12,913 nt of DNA, from NCBI GenBank assembly GCA_028064945.1, contig JAPTWQ010000030.1:1-12913 (forward strand), given 5' to 3'. Below, piece by piece: positions 1-7,328 of the stretch (the stretch's first letter is position 1; every line of letters begins with the position of its first letter). Made by a program: the position numbers and the translations under genes. This stretch comes from Nitrospiraceae bacterium. GTDB taxonomy: Bacteria; Nitrospirota_A; Leptospirillia; Leptospirillales; Leptospirillaceae. The notes under the pieces are model-generated. The model saw only the letters and a program-made list of their open reading frames with translations, was not told the DNA's origin and ran no database searches.

Positions 1-1131
1 CGCCCCGAAGAGCTTCTTCCCATCCTCATGGAGCAGACCCGGGAGATCACCATGGCCCAAAGCCTGTGTTATGCCCGGCTCGACGAGGCCTCTCCCACCC
101 TTGTCCTTCAGGAGTTCCTGGGATGGACCCCGCCTCGGGACAGGCGGAGGGTTCCCCTGGAGGAAGGTCTGCTCCGGAATCTCTCCGACGGCCAGCCCCG
201 GCACGTCTCCCGCCACGACGAGCGTCAGGATCCCGGGATGGCCGCGCTATTTCGGACTCTCTCCTCCGCCTGGATCCTCCCGCTTGTCTACAGGGGAAAG
301 ATGATCGGGCTCCTCGGGCTCGGGACCCGGCAGCACCCCCTCTCCCTCCTCGAAGACCGCCTTTTCTACCAGGCGCTCTCCGTCCAGTGGACGAGCCTCC
401 TCGTGGGGGCGACCCTCTCCCGGGAGACGGCCGAGAAGCGGGAAGTCGAGCTTCTCTCGGGGCTCCGGGCCTTTACCTTCCACGATCTCAAGAATGCGGG
501 AGGGGCCCTGAAGCTTCTCACCCACAACGCGAAACGGAACATGGAGGATCCGGAATTCCGGGAGGAGCTTCTCTTCTGTCTCGAGAACATCTCGGGACAG
601 ATCGAATCTTCCCTTGAAGCCCTTCTCTCCCCCTACAGCCAGGACTTTTCCCGGGTTTCGGACTTTTCCCCCATGGAACGGATCCGGGAGGTGGTTCGGG
701 CCCTGGGATGGGAGGGCTCTCCGGGTCCAACGCTCGTCGTGGAGAGTCCCAAGGTGGACGTCCGGGTGCAGGGGAACCCCAAGGCCTTCGACACCACCCT
801 CCAAAATCTCCTGATCAATGCCCGGGAGATCCTGGAGGGCCGGCCGACGCCCGGAGAAATCCGGGTCTTCCTTCGCGACTTGGGATCGCATCTTTCGGTG
901 GTGGTCGCCGACAACGGACCGGGGATGAGCCGGGAGTTCATCGAAAACCGCCTCTTCCGCCCCTTCCAGACCACAAAAAAGAAGGGAACGGGGCTGGGCC
1001 TCTTCAGCTGCAAGCTTCTGGTCGAGCAGAGCGGGGGAAGGATCGGAGTCGCCTCCCGGGAGGGGGAAGGATCCGAGTTCTGGATTACCTCTCCCAAGGT
1101 CATGATGGAAAGCGGTGTTCCGGGAGACTGA
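1..1131 (+). CDS. prsK: PrsK-like sensor histidine kinase, C-terminal part (5' end cut by window)
   Basis: The frame is open from base 1, so the gene begins upstream; the ATG at 28 is only the first internal Met. What remains is a GAF-like segment (its end near bases 270-345), then an H-box reading FTFHDLKN with the phosphorylated His at codon 481-483, an N-box Asn at 817-819 (LLINAREIL), a G1 box DNGPGM at 910-927 and a G2 box GTGLGL at 985-1002. This is a complete dimerisation plus HATPase core. The HDLKN H-box and the FIENRLFRPF stretch after G1 resemble PrsK, the histidine kinase of PEP-CTERM/exosortase exopolysaccharide systems, which partners the sigma-54 activator PrsR (family knowledge). 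The usual N-terminal membrane region is off the window. No response regulator follows; the next gene starts 467 bp downstream. It could instead be another GAF-containing kinase of the same broad class. Confidence 0.85.
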   Translation, partial: RPEELLPILMEQTREITMAQSLCYARLDEASPTLVLQEFLGWTPPRDRRRVPLEEGLLRNLSDGQPRHVSRHDERQDPGMAALFRTLSSAWILPLVYRGKMIGLLGLGTRQHPLSLLEDRLFYQALSVQWTSLLVGATLSRETAEKREVELLSGLRAFTFHDLKNAGGALKLLTHNAKRNMEDPEFREELLFCLENISGQIESSLEALLSPYSQDFSRVSDFSPMERIREVVRALGWEGSPGPTLVVESPKVDVRVQGNPKAFDTTLQNLLINAREILEGRPTPGEIRVFLRDLGSHLSVVVADNGPGMSREFIENRLFRPFQTTKKKGTGLGLFSCKLLVEQSGGRIGVASREGEGSEFWITSPKVMMESGVPGD

Positions 1132-1242
1132 AAACACTGCACCTGCGTTGCTGAACCGTGGCTGTCCATCCACAACGATTCCGTGAGGGCGTTTTCAGGA
1201 GGATCGGGATTCGCCCCTTCTCTTCGAGGATCTTCTGTTGGC

Positions 1243-1256
1243 ACTTGGATCCAAGT
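1243..1256. repeat. Perfect 14-bp palindrome ACTTGGATCCAAGT
   Basis: The 14 bases ACTTGGATCCAAGT equal their own reverse complement. The site lies in a non-coding stretch 112 bp after the kinase stop and about 340 bp before the outer-membrane protein start. Such dyads can be operators for dimeric regulators, but no regulator can be assigned. The overlapping TTGGCAC resembles the -24 half of a sigma-54 promoter but lacks a GC at the -12 spacing. Confidence 0.4.
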
Positions 1257-1313
1257 CCGGATCACGAACCCGATCGAATGCCATGACCATGCGATGTCGT
1301 TCCGAAGGCGATC

Positions 1314-1328
1314 AGCCTCGGGGAGGCT
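1314..1328. terminator. Small hairpin, possible weak terminator after the kinase gene
   Basis: AGCCTC and GAGGCT form a perfect 6-bp stem closed by a GGG loop, followed by TTTAT-type sequence rather than a true U-tract (only two T after the stem). It lies 183 bp after the kinase stop. The short stem and poor T-run make termination uncertain. Confidence 0.25.
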
Positions 1329-1589
1329 TTATGGAAGGGCGATCTTGACGATGATGTTCCTCTTTTGGGTCTGCGCTGGGACAAGGAGGAGTGACGCTCA
1401 AGGAATTCAACCACTTTCCCCTTATTCTTGAGGAAAGGGACCTTCGAGAGGGAATCTTGAAAGACAACCAAATGAACGAGGTTGCCTGATGTCTTCTTGC
1501 CCTCCCATCGACGACGGTTGCAACCGGACCAGGAAATCCTTTGTTTAGGTACAGAATTTGCTTGGAAGATGAGGAGAAAAATTTACTAC

Positions 1590-1598
1590 GGAGAAGGA
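1590..1598 (+). promoter_or_regulatory. Shine-Dalgarno site deciding the start at 1599
   Basis: GGAG at 1590-1593 runs into AAGGA, giving a good ribosome-binding site five to six bases before the ATG at 1599. Upstream in-frame starts (1482, 1569) have no comparable site, and only the 1599 start puts the hydrophobic signal segment close to the N-terminus. Confidence 0.65.
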
Positions 1599-3431
1599 AT
1601 GGCATATTTTTACGGCTCAATCTATAAAAACATAAGGTTTTTTTCTTTCTTTTACTTGATCGCCTATGTATCAATCGTTCTTTGTTTGCCCAAAATCACC
1701 TTTGCCGGAACGGTCTATGGACCTGCTCCGTCGAATGCAGCCAGTGAAGGAGCGGTTCCGGGTTCAAACATGGAGCCGCCCTCTGTTCCCAATGGCGCGG
1801 TCCCATCCTATAACGGTCCGGGTTTCAATGCCCCTTCGGGTGGGAACACTCCGTCGACAGGGGCTCAGCCATCCACTCCCTCCTCTGCGGGAATCATGGG
1901 GTCAGGACAACCGGGGGGATCTCCCTCGCCTAACGGGGGAAATGGGACGGCTGGCCAACCACCCGCTTCAGATGCTCCGACATTCATGAACAGCGCCATG
2001 CCCAATTCATCCAATCCATTTTTGCCCAATAATATTTCTCCGGGACTTCTCTCGGCCCCCATCGAAAATATGTATCTCCAGCAAGGCGTTCCTCAACTGA
2101 TGGCTCCGATGATGTCAGTCGTGTATCGTCCGTTCGGGCTGGTTTATTTTCAGCCTAGCCCTTTTCAGGTGGCGCCGCAGGGAAGTGTATCGGTCACGGG
2201 ACTGGTGGGAGAGGAGAGCAACCTGGCGTATCAGCCGAACCAGTCGCTTTCCGATTGGGGCTCATATTTTATGATCATGCCGTCAGTGTATTACACCAAT
2301 TTTGATGACTATGGCTATATCTCCCTCTTGGGAAATGCATCCTATTATCAGTTTAATGGCGATAATATTCCTCCATTTTTGGATGAAACCGCTGGCATAA
2401 ATGCCGGGACCTATCTGGGGAATCGAATTTTTGTCGGCGTCCAGGAGCTCGGAATGGCGGGAGAGCTGCCTCAGCTGAACGGAACGCCGGTCTCCTTTTT
2501 CACGGGGATCACTCCTTATTATGAAAACATGGCGGATGCGGAGGTTGGAATTGCGCTTACACCAAAGATTTCATTCGTTCAGGGAGCGTCAGATATGTAC
2601 TTCGATGATTCAAGCTTCGGTGCTGGAATCATGAATCTTCAATCCTTGACCGATTCGTTGAACTATCAGGACAAAGTAGATTATCTATCTTTGATGTATA
2701 CTTATCAGCAAGGTTTTTTCACTCTTTTCCCAAGTTTCATTTCGGATGGGATATCCGCCACGGCGATGAGATCCTTGAACCAGACCACTTCCATTGGAGT
2801 GGGGGGATCGGGCTCCTACTTTTTGATGGGACAGGGCAATCTCTCTTTTTCGCCCCAGATCTCTAATTCCGCCAACAGTGCTGACTTTTACATGTATTCA
2901 TATTACGGGTTGTTTACCCGAAAGTTTACCCGAAACCTTTCCGTCTCTTTGGAAGGAGGGTGGAACGGCATTGTTTTCTATGACGGACAAGTCTTTCAAG
3001 ATCCCCTGGTGGATTTCAATCTGGGCTACACAGGTCCCCGTCTGGGGCTGGGAATAAATGCCGGAGCGTACATGTCCTCCATGTCGTCCTATGGAGTGGA
3101 AATGGGACCTGAATACATCAAATCTGTGATGGGCTATCTGAGCTATAGGATAAGTCCATTAACCACATTTTTTTCCTCGGTCGGATACAGTATTTATGAC
3201 TTTCTGAGCCCGTATCAGTATTCAAACAACTACTTTCAAACCTTACAGCCCAACCAGTCCTACAACGGAACGTATCTCTCCCAGACCGATGGGCTCAGTT
3301 ACACCCCTTATTCATGGTTGAACACAAATCTGATCTATACCTACATGCAATTTTCTTTCAATCTTCCCAATCAGTCGATTGGCCAAAATATGTTTCTTGC
3401 GACCATGACCTTTACCTGGAATTTCATGTGA
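1599..3431 (+). CDS. Outer-membrane beta-barrel protein with low-complexity N-terminal domain
   Basis: Using the ATG at 1599 (good GGAG...AAGGA site) the protein has 610 residues. Residues 1-36 form a Sec signal peptide with a long hydrophobic core and cleavage predicted after ITFA. Residues 37 to about 140 are rich in Pro, Gly, Ser, Asn and Thr and probably disordered. From about residue 170 to the end, alternating Tyr/Phe-rich strands and Gly/Asn/Ser turns indicate a beta-barrel, ending in a strand-like MTFTWNFM in place of the usual terminal aromatic. No cysteine is visible in the mature part and Lys/Arg are very rare. Barrel proteins of unknown role occur in PEP-CTERM-associated polysaccharide loci; I cannot assign a named family. 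A role in export or anchoring of the polysaccharide is inferred from position next to the polymerase/ligase gene. The open frame extends upstream to 1482, but that part does not look like a signal peptide. Confidence 0.8.
   Translation: MAYFYGSIYKNIRFFSFFYLIAYVSIVLCLPKITFAGTVYGPAPSNAASEGAVPGSNMEPPSVPNGAVPSYNGPGFNAPSGGNTPSTGAQPSTPSSAGIMGSGQPGGSPSPNGGNGTAGQPPASDAPTFMNSAMPNSSNPFLPNNISPGLLSAPIENMYLQQGVPQLMAPMMSVVYRPFGLVYFQPSPFQVAPQGSVSVTGLVGEESNLAYQPNQSLSDWGSYFMIMPSVYYTNFDDYGYISLLGNASYYQFNGDNIPPFLDETAGINAGTYLGNRIFVGVQELGMAGELPQLNGTPVSFFTGITPYYENMADAEVGIALTPKISFVQGASDMYFDDSSFGAGIMNLQSLTDSLNYQDKVDYLSLMYTYQQGFFTLFPSFISDGISATAMRSLNQTTSIGVGGSGSYFLMGQGNLSFSPQISNSANSADFYMYSYYGLFTRKFTRNLSVSLEGGWNGIVFYDGQVFQDPLVDFNLGYTGPRLGLGINAGAYMSSMSSYGVEMGPEYIKSVMGYLSYRISPLTTFFSSVGYSIYDFLSPYQYSNNYFQTLQPNQSYNGTYLSQTDGLSYTPYSWLNTNLIYTYMQFSFNLPNQSIGQNMFLATMTFTWNFM
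2912..2935 (+). repeat. Perfect 12-bp tandem duplication inside the barrel gene
   Basis: GTTTACCCGAAA occurs twice back to back (2912-2923 and 2924-2935). The unit is a multiple of three, so the frame is kept and the protein gains the repeated residues FTRK-FTRN. It looks like a slippage duplication in a turn or strand of the barrel. Confidence 0.8.
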
Positions 3432-3502
3432 TCCCCCACAGAGAGCATTGATGAGCGGAAAATTTCTGACAGCTTCCGGAACCGCCTTCCAAGGGGCAAG
3501 AC

Positions 3503-3511
3503 GGGAGAAGG
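3503..3511 (+). promoter_or_regulatory. Shine-Dalgarno site favouring the start at 3517
   Basis: GGGAGAAGG lies just upstream of the ATG at 3517 (nine bases from GGGAG, five from AAGG). The in-frame TTG 3448/ATG 3451 pair has only a weak GAGAG before it, and the 22 residues it would add do not look like part of the membrane protein family. Confidence 0.5.
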
Positions 3512-3516
3512 CGAGA

Positions 3517-5025
3517 ATGGAAAAGGGACCGGTCCCGGACTTCGACGTTCCCAAGATCCATTGGTCCTATTATGCCGTGGCCATTATATTGGGGTTTGAT
3601 GCCTTTTTCAGTGTCGGGATCCCACGATTGGTCCTCCTCCCCTTGTCTGCCGTCATCTTCCTCTCCATCGGAAGCAAGTCCTTGGGAACCCCGTTACCCG
3701 CCATGATGGCCCTCATCGTTTATATCCCTTATGCCAAGGCCGTTTCCGGAAATATGGGAGGATTTCTGCCGGGATTAAACTATACGACAGCCCTCATGTT
3801 TCTGGTCATTCTCGGAATGTATTCCCGTGTTCAGGGATTTCAAGTCGAGGAACCTTTGCCACTCGAGCAGACTTTTCGACGGCTTGTCCTCCTTTTTTGT
3901 GTCATCGGAGGAATTGCCGTTTTGCATACGGATATCGTCTTTGCCCAATGGACTGTCTTTACGGCCATTGTCGATTACAAAAGATGGGTCGATCCCTTCC
4001 TGGTCTTCTTTCTTTTTTCTTTTTTAATTCGGACGAAGGAAGAGGCTAAGATTCTGATCTATCTGATGGCAATCAGCATGGTCATTGTTGGGATCGGAAG
4101 CATTTACCAACACCATCAACTTGCCGAAAAAAGCCATCGGATCCGTCTCAAGGGGATTGCAGGGCAGGCCAATCAGATGGGGGCATTTTATGCAAATTAT
4201 ATGTTCATTATTTTGGGATTTCTTTGGATGAAGGGTCTTTCCCGGTTTAAAAAGTCCCTTTTTGCCCTTGGTTTCTGGGGATGCCTTCTGGGACTGTTTG
4301 CCACGCAATCCCGAGGAGATTTTTTGGCGCTTGTCATCGGCATTCTCCTGTTTCTTTTCCTGAAGAACCGCTATCTCTTTGTTGGGGCTATCGCGGCCAT
4401 GATATTTGTGGCCGTCAATATCCAGTTTCTTCCCTCAGGACTGAGGGCCCGTATTCAGCATACGGTCGTTCATCGTGATCCGTATGGCTTTCAAAGTGGA
4501 GATGGAAAACTTGATGCAAGCGCCCGGACTCGTCTGGCCTTATGGCAAGGTGCCGTCAACATGATTGTCTCTCATCCGATTCTGGGAGTGGGATACAAGA
4601 TGTTTCCTCAATACATCTATCAGTATGTTCCCCACAATGCGGACACAGCGGATCTTCCCCTCAGAAAACGGGACGGCCACAATGCCTATCTGATGATAGG
4701 GGCGGAGTTGGGGGCTCCGGCGCTCCTGCTCTTCCTCATCCTCCTCGGATTCATGTATCGGATCATGATTAGGGCTTATCGTGCGAGCCAGGATCCTTTT
4801 TGGAAGACTGTCTCCGTGTGTGGCTTGTGTGCCGTGACCTCCCTCTCTCTCACCAATCTCTTCGGGTCTCGAGTCATCAGCCTTGTATTGGCAGGATATC
4901 TTTGGGCCCTGCTGGCCATTCTTTTAAAGCTCCCAAAATGGATCATGGAGGACAACCAAGGGGCCGTCTCTCAAAAGATTCCGGTCCGCCCCTTTGCAAA
5001 GATACAAGGACCCAATCTCCGTTAA
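3517..5025 (+). CDS. O-antigen ligase/polymerase family membrane protein (Wzy/WaaL-like)
   Basis: A 502-residue polytopic membrane protein counted from the ATG at 3517; a start at 3451 would add 22 residues. About ten or more hydrophobic segments span the chain. Two hallmarks of the Wzy_C/O-antigen ligase family are visible: TQSRGDF at about residues 263-269, followed by a hydrophobic helix, and a large periplasmic loop (about residues 305-390) containing LGVGYKMF and ending in GHNAYLMIGAELG, with the conserved His at 388. Family members polymerise undecaprenyl-linked repeat units or transfer glycans to an acceptor; sequence alone does not separate polymerase from ligase. The gene follows the beta-barrel gene by 85 bp (19 bp with the earlier start), so the two are probably cotranscribed. 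Neighbouring glycosyltransferases suggest its substrate is the glycan they build. Confidence 0.87.
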   Translation: MEKGPVPDFDVPKIHWSYYAVAIILGFDAFFSVGIPRLVLLPLSAVIFLSIGSKSLGTPLPAMMALIVYIPYAKAVSGNMGGFLPGLNYTTALMFLVILGMYSRVQGFQVEEPLPLEQTFRRLVLLFCVIGGIAVLHTDIVFAQWTVFTAIVDYKRWVDPFLVFFLFSFLIRTKEEAKILIYLMAISMVIVGIGSIYQHHQLAEKSHRIRLKGIAGQANQMGAFYANYMFIILGFLWMKGLSRFKKSLFALGFWGCLLGLFATQSRGDFLALVIGILLFLFLKNRYLFVGAIAAMIFVAVNIQFLPSGLRARIQHTVVHRDPYGFQSGDGKLDASARTRLALWQGAVNMIVSHPILGVGYKMFPQYIYQYVPHNADTADLPLRKRDGHNAYLMIGAELGAPALLLFLILLGFMYRIMIRAYRASQDPFWKTVSVCGLCAVTSLSLTNLFGSRVISLVLAGYLWALLAILLKLPKWIMEDNQGAVSQKIPVRPFAKIQGPNLR

Positions 5026-5034
5026 GTTGATTGT

Positions 5035-5104
5035 GAGACTCCGGCACCCATTTCCGTGTTCAACGTGTGGGCTTCTGGGGATAGAAAAAACTCCTGGGAG
5101 TCTC
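5035..5104 (+). terminator. Possible weak terminator or attenuator after the ligase gene
   Basis: GAGACTCC (5035-5042) and GGAGTCTC (5097-5104) are perfect inverted repeats 54 bases apart, and the right arm is followed by TGCTTTTTC. A local alternative stem ACTC/GAGT (5090-5101) competes with it. The long loop makes this a poor classical terminator, but it is the only structure with a T-run in the 216-bp gap 5026-5241. I see no convincing promoter in that gap. Confidence 0.25.
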
Positions 5105-5241
5105 TGCTTTTTCACCCCATGACGACATATTGTGCTGCTGTTTGGGCCCTGTCTCATTCTGGAGGCCAAGCTCTTTTCAGCAATGATTCTTTCCAAACAA
5201 ACAGAAAGCTGGGCCGTGGCCATATTTGACAGGAGTTCGTT

Positions 5242-7281
5242 ATGAAGGGATCGACATCAAAAATTATGATTTTTCTGATGGGGATCTTGACTGGCGTGAT
5301 GGGCCTGGTGGTCTTCGCCATAGTCATGATCGCCACCCCAAATTTCAGGGACCATGTCAAGAATTTTGTCAAGAGCGCGCGGAGCCATCTTCCCGCCCTT
5401 CATGTCAAGGCCATCGCCCTGAAAGCAAAGACCCTCCTGAATCCTCAAGACGTGCCCCCCCGTCGGTTCATGACCTTTCCCTTTCCCGGATCAAGAGCGG
5501 AAAGGTCGCAGGGGATCCTGTCCTGGATCGCCCCCTTGTCGATGAGGGTGCAGCCACAGGATGCTCCTCCGGATACGTTGATCGGGAAGAGTGGATCATC
5601 GATGCCGATAAGTCTTGTTGGCCTCAAAGGGGAGACGTTGTCCTTTCAGGTTGTCCTGAGGGGACTCAGATCTTCCCGGAAGGTCAGGGTCCATCTTCTT
5701 CCCGCCGCATCCGACTCCGATTTTGGATCATGCATCAGGAGCCGAAGATTCCTGGAATTTTATGAGCATTTCAAGGCAAGCGCCATAAAATACGGACCGG
5801 TCAACACTCTCGATGTTCCCGACCCCTTGATTCCTTTCCATGATCCCTATCAACCGGGGAGGGTCATTGTCGATGGTGTGGATCTTTCCAAGGATAAAAA
5901 TACCCCCGTCTGGATAGATGTCCGCCTTTCGCAACATTGTTTGCCGAAAACATACGATGCGACTCTGGTCGTTCAAACTGCGAATCAGGTCATACGCAAG
6001 ACCCCCGTCAAGATAGAAGTCCTGAACGTCACCCTTCCTGAGAGGGTCGGACTGGACCGGTGGATGGAACTCTATGTCAGCCGGTTCTGGAAGGGGGGGA
6101 TGATTTCCTCCCAGGAAGAATTCAGGCAAATGTATTTGAAAACGGTCCTTTTGGGACATCAGTATGGCTTTGCGACAAATGATGCCGGAGATATTCTGCC
6201 GGGAATTCAATGGGACTGGAAGACGGGAACCCCCCTGTCGGTCGACTGGTCCTACTACGACAACCTTTTTGGACCGATCCTCTCGGGACAGCTCACCGGG
6301 AAGTCCCCCAATGTGTGGTGTCTTCCGATCCAGACCTATTCTTTAGGTGTCGGGATGTGGGGAGGATTTACGATTCTTGGGTCCAAACAGTCTCCGATTT
6401 CGAGCTGGAAGGGAGTCCCCGATGTCGCCACCCAGAATCTTGCCAAATTGATCGTCGCCCACTGGAAAGAAAAAGGATGGCCGATTGACCGAGGGTTCGC
6501 CTACATCTTCGATGAGCCGATGCATAAGCTTTACTATTATGCTGACACCTACAAGCTTATTGCCAAAGAGGCCGACTCCTTGCACAAAGGGTCGAAAGAT
6601 CTTCGCGTCATGATTACCGACACTCCTTATGTCTGGTACAGAAAACAGGCCGGCCATGATAAAAAAATCATGACCGGGAAGATCGATCTTTGGGCGGCGG
6701 CTGCAGAAACCTACATCCCTGAGCGCATGCAGGAAAGGCAAAAGAAGGGGGAACGAGTCTGGTTTTATCAGGGCGGGGGCCCCCCCTTCATCGGACAAAG
6801 TGACCTTTACTCGTTTGGCCCCGGGTTCCGCATGTGGTTCTGGACGGCCTGGAAATACCGTTCCAACGGTGTTTTTTACTGGGCCGACACCTTCTGGCAC
6901 GGGAATCAAAAGGGATGGAACCCCTATCTCACTCCCGGAATTGGAGACGGAATGGTTTTCTATCCTGGGAAGCAGTTGCATTATATCGGTTTTCCGGACA
7001 TAGACGGACCGATCCCTTCCATTCGCATGGCACAATGGAGACGGGGGTATCAGGATTACAAATATCTTTATCTTTTGAAGATGAAGGACAAAGGGAAGGA
7101 GGCGGACTCTCAGGTCAATGAACTCGTGCGGAAGGCTCTCAATGACGGAGGGTACCTCCCCTACTGGAATGATCCTCTTTGGCAAAAGCCCGGGAACTGG
7201 AGCCATGATCCCCAGGCCTGGCATAAGGCCCGCGTAAGAATGGCCCTGAAAATCGCCCATTATTACAACGAAAAACAATAA
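5242..7281 (+). CDS. Membrane-anchored DUF4091 / GH123-like glycoside hydrolase
   Basis: 679 residues; the ATG at 5242 has AGGAG six bases upstream. Residues about 8-32 form one hydrophobic helix without an obvious cleavage site, so the protein is probably tethered to the inner membrane with its body in the periplasm. A beta-rich region (about 100-260) precedes a barrel-type domain. The motif YIFDEP places an Asp-Glu pair at residues 424-425, where GH123 N-acetylgalactosaminidases carry their catalytic pair. The C-terminal part has DUF4091 hallmarks: WFWTAWKYRSNGVFYW, GDGMVFYPG, and SIRMAQWRRGYQDYKYL near residues 593-609. Exopolysaccharide loci often contain a periplasmic glycosidase that trims or releases polymer (known for PslG, PelA, BcsZ); this gene may do the same, with the sugar unknown. 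It is followed after 47 bp by the GlfT2-like gene. Substrate and activity are inferred, not shown. Confidence 0.85.
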   Translation: MKGSTSKIMIFLMGILTGVMGLVVFAIVMIATPNFRDHVKNFVKSARSHLPALHVKAIALKAKTLLNPQDVPPRRFMTFPFPGSRAERSQGILSWIAPLSMRVQPQDAPPDTLIGKSGSSMPISLVGLKGETLSFQVVLRGLRSSRKVRVHLLPAASDSDFGSCIRSRRFLEFYEHFKASAIKYGPVNTLDVPDPLIPFHDPYQPGRVIVDGVDLSKDKNTPVWIDVRLSQHCLPKTYDATLVVQTANQVIRKTPVKIEVLNVTLPERVGLDRWMELYVSRFWKGGMISSQEEFRQMYLKTVLLGHQYGFATNDAGDILPGIQWDWKTGTPLSVDWSYYDNLFGPILSGQLTGKSPNVWCLPIQTYSLGVGMWGGFTILGSKQSPISSWKGVPDVATQNLAKLIVAHWKEKGWPIDRGFAYIFDEPMHKLYYYADTYKLIAKEADSLHKGSKDLRVMITDTPYVWYRKQAGHDKKIMTGKIDLWAAAAETYIPERMQERQKKGERVWFYQGGGPPFIGQSDLYSFGPGFRMWFWTAWKYRSNGVFYWADTFWHGNQKGWNPYLTPGIGDGMVFYPGKQLHYIGFPDIDGPIPSIRMAQWRRGYQDYKYLYLLKMKDKGKEADSQVNELVRKALNDGGYLPYWNDPLWQKPGNWSHDPQAWHKARVRMALKIAHYYNEKQ

Positions 7282-7328
7282 AACTCAATGCGATTGCGGA
7301 ACACTCATCCCTGAGGGAGCGGACGAAT

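Larger units (their letters stand above)
1132..1598. other. 467-bp intergenic region, no convincing intact gene
   Basis: Between the kinase stop and the outer-membrane protein start I see no complete gene. The region holds a perfect 14-bp palindrome (1243-1256), a 6-bp hairpin (1314-1328) and short coding-like stretches: frame 3 from about 1287 to 1394, frame 2 from about 1391 to 1489, and a 45-codon frame-1 ORF from ATG 1294 to 1431 with a signal-peptide-like hydrophobic stretch but no Shine-Dalgarno site. These may be remnants of a decayed gene, the leader of the following operon, or both. I could not identify a clear -35/-10 pair or a complete sigma-54 site. Confidence 0.6.

Noticed and set aside
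247..1173. 308-codon minus-strand ORF opposite the kinase
   Set aside because: It is the antisense shadow of a high-GC gene with clear histidine kinase motifs.
1239..1254. TGGCAC followed by TTGGATCCAA as a sigma-54 promoter before the barrel gene
   Set aside because: The -24 half is perfect, but the bases at the -12 spacing are not GC, an invariant requirement.
1482..1598. Longer barrel protein starting at 1482
   Set aside because: The added 39 residues are unlike a signal peptide, no ribosome-binding site precedes 1482, and the 1599 start has both a good site and a proper signal sequence.
1312..1674. 120-codon minus-strand ORF
   Set aside because: It overlaps the start of the well-supported barrel gene, is rich in Ser/Arg/Lys in a way typical of antisense frames, and shows no domain.
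6343..7278. 311-codon minus-strand ORF opposite the DUF4091 gene
   Set aside because: The plus strand encodes DUF4091 hallmark motifs across the same bases; the minus frame has no recognisable feature.
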